NCBI RefSeq assembly: GCF_003955715.1
Contig: NZ_CP034463.1
Location: 4,774,001-4,838,000 of the forward strand
Direction of reading: 5' to 3'
DNA length: 64,000 nucleotides
Source of the DNA: Streptomyces aquilus
Lineage (GTDB): Bacteria > Actinomycetota > Actinomycetes > Streptomycetales > Streptomycetaceae
This document shows, one piece after another, positions 59,415 to 64,000 of this stretch (position 1 is its first letter; every line of letters begins with the position of its first letter). The position numbers and the translations under genes were made by a program. The notes beneath the pieces are model-generated. The model made no database searches. It saw nothing but the letters and a program-made list of their open reading frames with translations, and was not told the origin of the DNA.

Positions 59415-60020
59415 ATGGACACCGGACTGCTCTTCTCCTTCCTCGCCCTCGACCTCCTGCTGGTGTGCGTGCCGGGCGCCGACTGGGCGTACGTCATCGC
59501 GGCCGGCGTGCGCGGGCGGTCGGTGGCGCGGGCGGTGGCGGGGCTGGTGGCCGGGTACGCGGTGCACACCGCGCTCGCGGTGGCCGGACTCGCGGTGCTG
59601 GTCGCGCGCTCGCCCGCGCTGCTGACCGCCCTGACGGTGGCGGGCGCCGCCTACCTGGTGTGGCTGGGCTGGGGCGTGCTGCGCCGTCCGGCGGTCCCGG
59701 AGGCGGGCGGCGACGAGGGCGGGGCCCTGTTCCTGCGCGGGGCGGCGATCAGCGGCCTCAACCCCAAGGGCCTGCTGCTCTACCTCTCGGTGCTCCCCCA
59801 GTTCCTCGTCACCCGGGGCGGCCATCCGCCGGTGGCCGCGCAGACGGCCGTGCTCGGTGTCCTGCACATGGCGTGCTGCGCCGCCGTCTACCTCGCCGTC
59901 GGCAGCGCGGCCCGCACCCTGCTGACCGCCCGCCCCCGAGCCGCCCGCGCGGTCACCCGCACCTCCGGGGCGGCGATGCTGGGCATCGGCGCGCTCCTGC
60001 TGGCGCAGCACGCCCTGTGA
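59415..60020 (+). CDS. LysE-family amino-acid exporter
   Basis: A 201-residue membrane protein of the LysE/RhtB family. It has five or six hydrophobic segments, with LLLVCVPGADWAYVIAAGVRGR near the start (the P-G-x-D/P motif) and ISGLNPKGLLLYLSVLPQF in the middle, both characteristic. It exports amino acids or their derivatives. The ATG at 59415 gives the usual start; it faces the divergent Lrp gene, probably its regulator. Confidence 0.87.
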   Translation: MDTGLLFSFLALDLLLVCVPGADWAYVIAAGVRGRSVARAVAGLVAGYAVHTALAVAGLAVLVARSPALLTALTVAGAAYLVWLGWGVLRRPAVPEAGGDEGGALFLRGAAISGLNPKGLLLYLSVLPQFLVTRGGHPPVAAQTAVLGVLHMACCAAVYLAVGSAARTLLTARPRAARAVTRTSGAAMLGIGALLLAQHAL

Positions 60021-60488
60021 CTACCGCCGCTCGATCCTGAACACCCGGATCTCCCGCTCCACCCGCGCCTGGTACGTCGCGTACGGCGGCCAGAAGACCA
60101 GCAGCCGCTTCCATACGGCCGCCCGCTCCTCCCCCGTCAGGAGGTGGGCGGTGACGGGGATGTCGGTGCCCTTCCAGCTGATCTCGGCGTCGGGGTGGGC
60201 GAGGAGGTTGGCGGTCCAGGCGGGGTGGCCGGGGCGGCCGAAGTTGGAGCCGATGAGGATCCAGGTGCCGTCCGCCTCCGGCATGCAGGCGAGCGGTGAG
60301 CGGCGGGCCTGTCCGCTGCGGGCGCCCGTCGAGGTGAGGATGACGCCCGGCAGCATCTGGGCGCTGAGGATGACCTTGCCCCGGGTCAGCCGGTGCACGG
60401 CCCGGTCGAGGGCGGGGATGACATGCGGGGCGACCTTGGCGAAGCCCCGCGTGGACGAAATGCGCTGCACCGTCTTCTCGCCGATCAC
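60021..60488 (-). CDS. Deazaflavin (F420)-dependent nitroreductase, DDN family
   Basis: A 155-residue DDN-type protein. The family strands ILTSTGARSGQARRSPL and WILIGSNFGRPGHPAWTANLLAHPDA are clear. It probably transfers hydride from F420H2 to an enone or quinone. The GTG start at 60488 overlaps the acyl-CoA dehydrogenase stop (GTGA), so it belongs to that operon, downstream of operator E. This ties an F420-dependent step to the CoA-based catabolic genes. The convergent LysE stop adjoins its own stop. Confidence 0.87.
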   Translation of the reverse strand: MIGEKTVQRISSTRGFAKVAPHVIPALDRAVHRLTRGKVILSAQMLPGVILTSTGARSGQARRSPLACMPEADGTWILIGSNFGRPGHPAWTANLLAHPDAEISWKGTDIPVTAHLLTGEERAAVWKRLLVFWPPYATYQARVEREIRVFRIERR

Positions 60489-61660
60489 ACCGGCACCTCC
60501 GTCACCGTGAACAGGGACGCCGCGTCGGCCGCGTGGGCCCGCAGCCGGTGCACCGGCCCGAACAGCAGTTCGTCGCCGGCGGCCCGCTTGAAGTACAGCT
60601 GGACGTCGTGCTCCCAGGTGAACCCGATGCCGCCGTGCAGCTGGACCGCCTCTCCGGCGGAGCTTCTGAGCGCCTCCAGTCCCTGTGCGAGGGCGAGCCC
60701 GCTGACCCGTTCGCCATGAGCGGTGGCCCACGCCGCGTAGTACGCGGCCGAGCGTGCCGCCTGCACCTGGACGTACACGTCGGCCAGCCGGTGCTTGACC
60801 GCCTGGAAGGACCCGATCGCCCGCCCGAACTGCTCGCGCTGCTTCACGTACTCGACGGTCCGCTCCAGCACCCGGTCGGCGGCCCCGACCGCCTCGCAGG
60901 CGAGCACGGCGGCCGCGCCGTCGCCGGTGCGGGCGAGGGCGGCCGGGACGTCCGTGCCCTCGTCGCCGCCCAGCAACTCGGCCTCGGCATCCCTCAGTTG
61001 CAGGTGCCCCAGCGGCCGGGTCGCGTCGAGAGCGGTGTGCCGGGTGCGGACGACTCCGTCGGCGTCCCCGGCGACCAGGAAGAGCAGTGTCCGGGAGCGG
61101 GCGAACCCGCCGGTGTGCGCGGCGACCAGCAGCAGCCGCGCGCTGTGCCCGTCCGGCACCGGCCCGACCTCCCCGTACAGCGTCCACCCCGCCCCCGCCC
61201 GCCGCGCCTGTACACCCCCGGCACGCCCGCCGCCCGCCCAGTCCCCGCGGTTGTCGCCGGTGAGGGCGAGGCCCGCGGCGGGGGCCGCGAGGGCGGCGGT
61301 GAGAGCGCCGGACGCGATCCGGGGCAGCAGGCGGGCGCGCTGGGCGTCGGTGCCGAGGGCCAGGACCAGCGGGGCGACGAGGACGGCGGTGGCGAGCAGC
61401 GGGGAGGGCGCCAGCACCCGTCCCGTCTCCTCCGCCGCGAGGGCGAGTTCGGTGGCGGAGCAGCCGACACCGCCGTACGCCTCCGGGAGGGCCAGTCCGG
61501 GCAGGCCGAGCTGTTCGGCCAGGGCGGTCCACAGGGCCGGGTCGTGGCCGGCGGGGGTGTCGACGGCGGCCCGCAGTTCCTCGGGACCGCACCTCTTGTG
61601 GAGCAGTTCGCGCAGGGTGCGGCGGATCTCGTCCTGCTCGGCGGTGAAGCCGGCGTCCAT
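60485..61660 (-). CDS. Acyl-CoA dehydrogenase
   Basis: A 391-residue acyl-CoA dehydrogenase. The start FTAEQDEIRRTLRELL, GYGGVGCSATELALA-like wording (EAYGGVGCS), the C-terminal KQREQFGRAIGSFQAVKHRLAD, and LHGGIGFTWEHDVQLYFKR carry the FAD and helix motifs. An unusual glycine/Arg-rich insertion (GGGRAGGVQARRAGAG) sits near residue 170. The actinobacterial sterol-pathway enzymes often work as heteromers of such subunits. The ATG at 61660 has GGAGGGAAGGGG ahead. It is first in an operon with the DDN gene and divergent from the Ltp-like gene. Confidence 0.9.
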   Translation of the reverse strand: MDAGFTAEQDEIRRTLRELLHKRCGPEELRAAVDTPAGHDPALWTALAEQLGLPGLALPEAYGGVGCSATELALAAEETGRVLAPSPLLATAVLVAPLVLALGTDAQRARLLPRIASGALTAALAAPAAGLALTGDNRGDWAGGGRAGGVQARRAGAGWTLYGEVGPVPDGHSARLLLVAAHTGGFARSRTLLFLVAGDADGVVRTRHTALDATRPLGHLQLRDAEAELLGGDEGTDVPAALARTGDGAAAVLACEAVGAADRVLERTVEYVKQREQFGRAIGSFQAVKHRLADVYVQVQAARSAAYYAAWATAHGERVSGLALAQGLEALRSSAGEAVQLHGGIGFTWEHDVQLYFKRAAGDELLFGPVHRLRAHAADAASLFTVTEVPV

Positions 61661-61681
61661 GGCGACCCCTTCCCTCCGGAT

Positions 61682-61696
61682 CTGACGGTCCGTCAT
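61682..61696. promoter_or_regulatory. Palindromic operator E (CTGACG-N3-CGTCAT)
   Basis: TGACG-GTC-CGTCA in the 83-base gap between the divergent acyl-CoA dehydrogenase and Ltp-like genes; one outer base pair is lost compared with operators A-C. A TATTAGGAGGGG follows on the plus strand. Confidence 0.7.
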
Positions 61697-61743
61697 ATTA
61701 GGAGGGGTGGGTCGATAAGCACAGAGCGAGGGAGAGGTCATTC

Positions 61744-62910
61744 ATGGCTGCCTCATTGACGAGGTCCGGCGGCCGGAAGGTCGCCGTGGTCGGTGCCGCC
61801 CTCGCCGACTGCGGCCGGGCGGACGACGCGACGCCGTACACGCTGCACGCCCAGGCGGCCCGGCGCGCGCTCGCGGACTCGGGGCTCGACCGGTCCGTGG
61901 TGGACGGGTTCGCGTCGGCGGGCACGGGCGTACTGGCGCCGGTGGAGGTGGCCGAGTACCTGGGCCTGCGCCCCACCTGGGTCGACTCCACGTCGGTCGG
62001 CGGCTCGACGTGGGAGGTCATGGCGGCGCACGCGGCGGACGCGATAGCGGCGGGCCACGCCGACGCCGTCCTCCTGGTGTACGGCTCGACGGCACGGGCG
62101 GACATCAGGGCGGGCCGCCGCACCGGCAACCTCTCGTTCGGCGCCCGGGGCCCGCTCCAGTTCGAGGTCCCCTACGGCCACACGCTGATCGCCAAGTACG
62201 CGATGGCGGCCCGCCGCCACATGCTCGAACACGGCACGACACTGGAGCAGTTGGCGGAGGTGGCGGTACAGGCGCGGGAGAACGCGGCCCGCAACCCGGA
62301 GGCGATGTACCGCGACCCCCTCACGGTGGACGACGTCCTGTCCGCCCCGATGATCGCGGACCCCTTCACCAAGCTGCACTGCTGCATCCGCTCCGACGGC
62401 GGGGCGGCGGTCCTGCTGGCGGCGGAGGAGTACGTCCAGGACAGCCGCCCCGCCCCCGTCCGGATCCTCGGCACCGGCGAACACGTCTCCCACGCCACGA
62501 TGTCCGAGTGGCCGGACTTCACGGTCTCCCCGGCGGCCGTGAGCGGACGCCTGGCCTTCGAACGGGCGGGGGTACGACCGGCCGACATCGAACTGGCGGA
62601 GATCTACGACGCCTTCACCTACATGACCCTGGTGACCCTGGAGGACCTCGGCTTCTGCAAGAAGGGCGAGGGCGGGGCGTACGTCCAGGCGCGGGAGCTT
62701 CCCGTGAACACGGACGGGGGCGGGCTGTCGGCCCAACACCCCGGCATGCGCGGCCTGTTCCTGCTGGTGGAGGCGGTACGGCAGCTACGGGGCGAGGCGG
62801 GCGCGAGGCAAGTGCTCCGGAAGGACGGGACCTTGCCCGAACTGGCGGTGGCGTCCGGCACCGGGGGCTGGTTCTGCTCGTCGGGGACGGTGGTGCTGGG
62901 GCGGGCATGA
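61744..62910 (+). CDS. Ltp-type thiolase-fold protein without the nucleophilic Cys
   Basis: A 388-residue thiolase-like protein of the lipid-transfer-protein group. Family wording includes VAVVGAALADCGR, SVGGSTWEVMAAHAADA, IYDAFTYMTLVTLEDLGF and NTDGGGLSAQHPGMRG. At the site where thiolases hold the nucleophilic Cys it reads GGSTWEV, so normal thiolysis is unlikely; aldolase activity with a DUF35 partner is more probable. No DUF35 gene is adjacent, but the one at 53376 might serve both. It is divergent from the acyl-CoA dehydrogenase operon and shares operator E with it. Confidence 0.87.
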   Translation: MAASLTRSGGRKVAVVGAALADCGRADDATPYTLHAQAARRALADSGLDRSVVDGFASAGTGVLAPVEVAEYLGLRPTWVDSTSVGGSTWEVMAAHAADAIAAGHADAVLLVYGSTARADIRAGRRTGNLSFGARGPLQFEVPYGHTLIAKYAMAARRHMLEHGTTLEQLAEVAVQARENAARNPEAMYRDPLTVDDVLSAPMIADPFTKLHCCIRSDGGAAVLLAAEEYVQDSRPAPVRILGTGEHVSHATMSEWPDFTVSPAAVSGRLAFERAGVRPADIELAEIYDAFTYMTLVTLEDLGFCKKGEGGAYVQARELPVNTDGGGLSAQHPGMRGLFLLVEAVRQLRGEAGARQVLRKDGTLPELAVASGTGGWFCSSGTVVLGRA

Positions 62911-62914
62911 ACCG

Positions 62915-64000
62915 TCATCGCGACACCCTGATGACGGCCGTGTCGTTGCCCGCGTCCGGATCACGGCGGCCCACGTCCCAGGAGCTGAACGGCTTCTTGT
63001 TCTCCAGGGTCAGGGTGCCCTCGCCCGGCTCACCGAGGGCCATCGTGAACTCCAGGCTCTGGCTCTCCCCCGGCTTGAGGGCCTTCACGTCACAGGTGTG
63101 GGTGAAGCCGTTGCTCTCGCAGTACGGCTCGTACACGCCGTCGTCGTACTCCGTCATGGGCTGTTTCACCATCGAGGTGCCGAGCGGCGGTTCGAAGACG
63201 AGCCGGACCGGGGCGCCGACGTCGGCGGGGCCGTTGTTGCGGACCTCGAGCGTGAAGGTCCTCTTGTCGCCGGGCGCGCCCTTCAGGCGGACGGCGGAGA
63301 CCTCGTAGTCGGCGTAGGTGTCGAGGACGACGTTCGTGGCGCCGCCACCCGCCACGAAGGCGTCGCCGGTGTGCTTGCCGGTGGGCCGCGGCTCCAGCGC
63401 GGGACCGTCCCCGCGATCACCGCCCTTGTGGACCGTCGCGTAATGGCCGGGGCCCATGTCCAGGGCCCAGACGTGCCTGGCGTAGGAGCTGTACATCTGC
63501 GTCCGCGGGGTGCGGATGCCCAGGGCGGGGGCGAGGGCGACCGTCTCGCCCGGGTCCAGGGTCAGGTCCGGGAACTCACAGACGGCGACGGTCCCCTTCT
63601 GGAGTTCGGGGTAGCGGCAGTTGGCGTACCGGGTCTCGAACTCCGTTCCGCTGACGCTCAGTTCCACGCCCAGGCCATGCGCCGGCACCTCGCCCGTGTT
63701 GCGGACCACGAGCGGCTCGCCAAGACGGGAGCCAGGACGGACGTCGTCCACCGACTCCGGCGCCACCGCCTCGACGACGGGCTCGCCGACGACGAACCGG
63801 GTCCGCGCCGTGAGCTTCTTCCCGCCCTTCGTCGTGTAGGTGTACGTCACCACGGCCGAGTCGCCGGCCTTCGCCCCCTTCGCCGCCACCACCTTGGCGC
63901 GCGGCGCGTCGGACCAGTTGCTGTAGTCGCCGTCGACCGCGCAGGTGACGTGCGCCGCACTGCCCTCGCAGCCCCCGTACCCGCGGATCACCACCGTGCC
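62915..64000 (-). CDS. Secreted repeat protein, C-terminal part (runs off window)
   Basis: An open minus-strand frame continues past the window edge, with at least 362 codons visible. The sequence is made of beta-rich modules: PLVVRNTGEVPAHGLGVELS and TFTLEVRNNGPADVGAPVRL are typical of DUF11/CARDB-like extracellular repeats. Cys pairs (GCEGSAAHVTC, CESNGFTHTC) suggest disulfides, fitting export. No signal or anchor is visible because the start is outside. The role is unknown; a surface or secreted structural protein is likely. It is convergent with the Ltp-like gene, four bases apart. Confidence 0.75.
   Translation of the reverse strand, partial: GTVVIRGYGGCEGSAAHVTCAVDGDYSNWSDAPRAKVVAAKGAKAGDSAVVTYTYTTKGGKKLTARTRFVVGEPVVEAVAPESVDDVRPGSRLGEPLVVRNTGEVPAHGLGVELSVSGTEFETRYANCRYPELQKGTVAVCEFPDLTLDPGETVALAPALGIRTPRTQMYSSYARHVWALDMGPGHYATVHKGGDRGDGPALEPRPTGKHTGDAFVAGGGATNVVLDTYADYEVSAVRLKGAPGDKRTFTLEVRNNGPADVGAPVRLVFEPPLGTSMVKQPMTEYDDGVYEPYCESNGFTHTCDVKALKPGESQSLEFTMALGEPGEGTLTLENKKPFSSWDVGRRDPDAGNDTAVIRVSR

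Noticed and set aside
1..64000. tRNA, rRNA genes, insertion sequences or phage attachment sites
   Set aside because: I looked for tRNA-like cloverleaf ends, rRNA sequence, transposases and terminal inverted repeats and found none that I can support.

Overview
This is Streptomyces chromosomal DNA. The bases are strongly GC-biased, nearly every codon of the real genes ends in G or C, and GTG starts and overlapping ATGA/GTGA gene junctions are common. Several genes match well-known Streptomyces core genes: a Scr1-like regulator with a DUF397 partner, the F420 gene fbiC, and the afsR, afsS and afsK secondary-metabolism regulators. As I remember it, these core markers lie close together in S. coelicolor. 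If so, the roughly 30 kb between fbiC and afsR here is largely accessory DNA. That last point is inference.

Layout. 0-8.4 kb: GPP34 protein, Scr1-like regulator plus DUF397 protein, a divergent EthD-like/SDR pair, a sodium:solute symporter, an ADP-ribosylglycohydrolase and a DNA-binding protein. 8.6-10.8 kb: a patch of decayed genes (half an anti-sigma-type ATPase, a frameshifted and truncated helix-turn-helix gene, a truncated AAA-type ATPase, and an antitoxin with a frameshifted toxin). 10.8-20 kb: membrane and secreted proteins, fbiC, an F420-dependent luciferase-like enzyme, a Tat-exported PHP metallohydrolase, a nuclease-fold protein and a deazaflavin-dependent nitroreductase. 20-30 kb: a TetR-controlled membrane-protein pair, then SDR, ferredoxin, MMPL, SDR, aldo/keto reductase, MFS and P450 genes. 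30-37.8 kb: an XRE (MmyB-type) regulator and SDR, followed by one tightly packed operon coding for a phosphotriesterase-like lactonase, cupin, HAD phosphatase, flavin monooxygenase, AfsA-type synthase and NAD-dependent reductase. It ends at a strong terminator and looks like a pathway to make, and perhaps destroy, a butyrolactone- or butenolide-type signal. 37.8-46.9 kb: exported berberine-bridge-like oxidase, aldehyde dehydrogenase with D-aminoacylase-like hydrolase, two luciferase-like oxidoreductases, an SDR and an amidohydrolase. 47-57 kb: afsR, afsS and afsK, with a CoA-dependent degradation module (FadD3-like ligase, Ltp2-like aldolase, DUF35 partner, enoyl-CoA hydratase) set between afsS and afsK. 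57-64 kb: VOC protein, TetR and Lrp regulators, LysE exporter, a second deazaflavin nitroreductase, acyl-CoA dehydrogenase, a second Ltp/thiolase-like gene, and the end of a secreted repeat protein that runs off the window.

The most interesting sequence-level signal is a palindrome, CTGACG-N3-CGTCAG and close variants, found in five separate control regions (3.69, 43.9, 46.9, 52.15 and 61.7 kb). All five lie next to genes of the same CoA/F420/SDR catabolic type, so they probably mark one regulon. A TetR gene at 58.1 kb is a candidate regulator. The second strong candidate for a little-described system is the lactone-signal operon at 31.9-37.7 kb, whose lactonase gene carries a rare TTA (bldA) codon.
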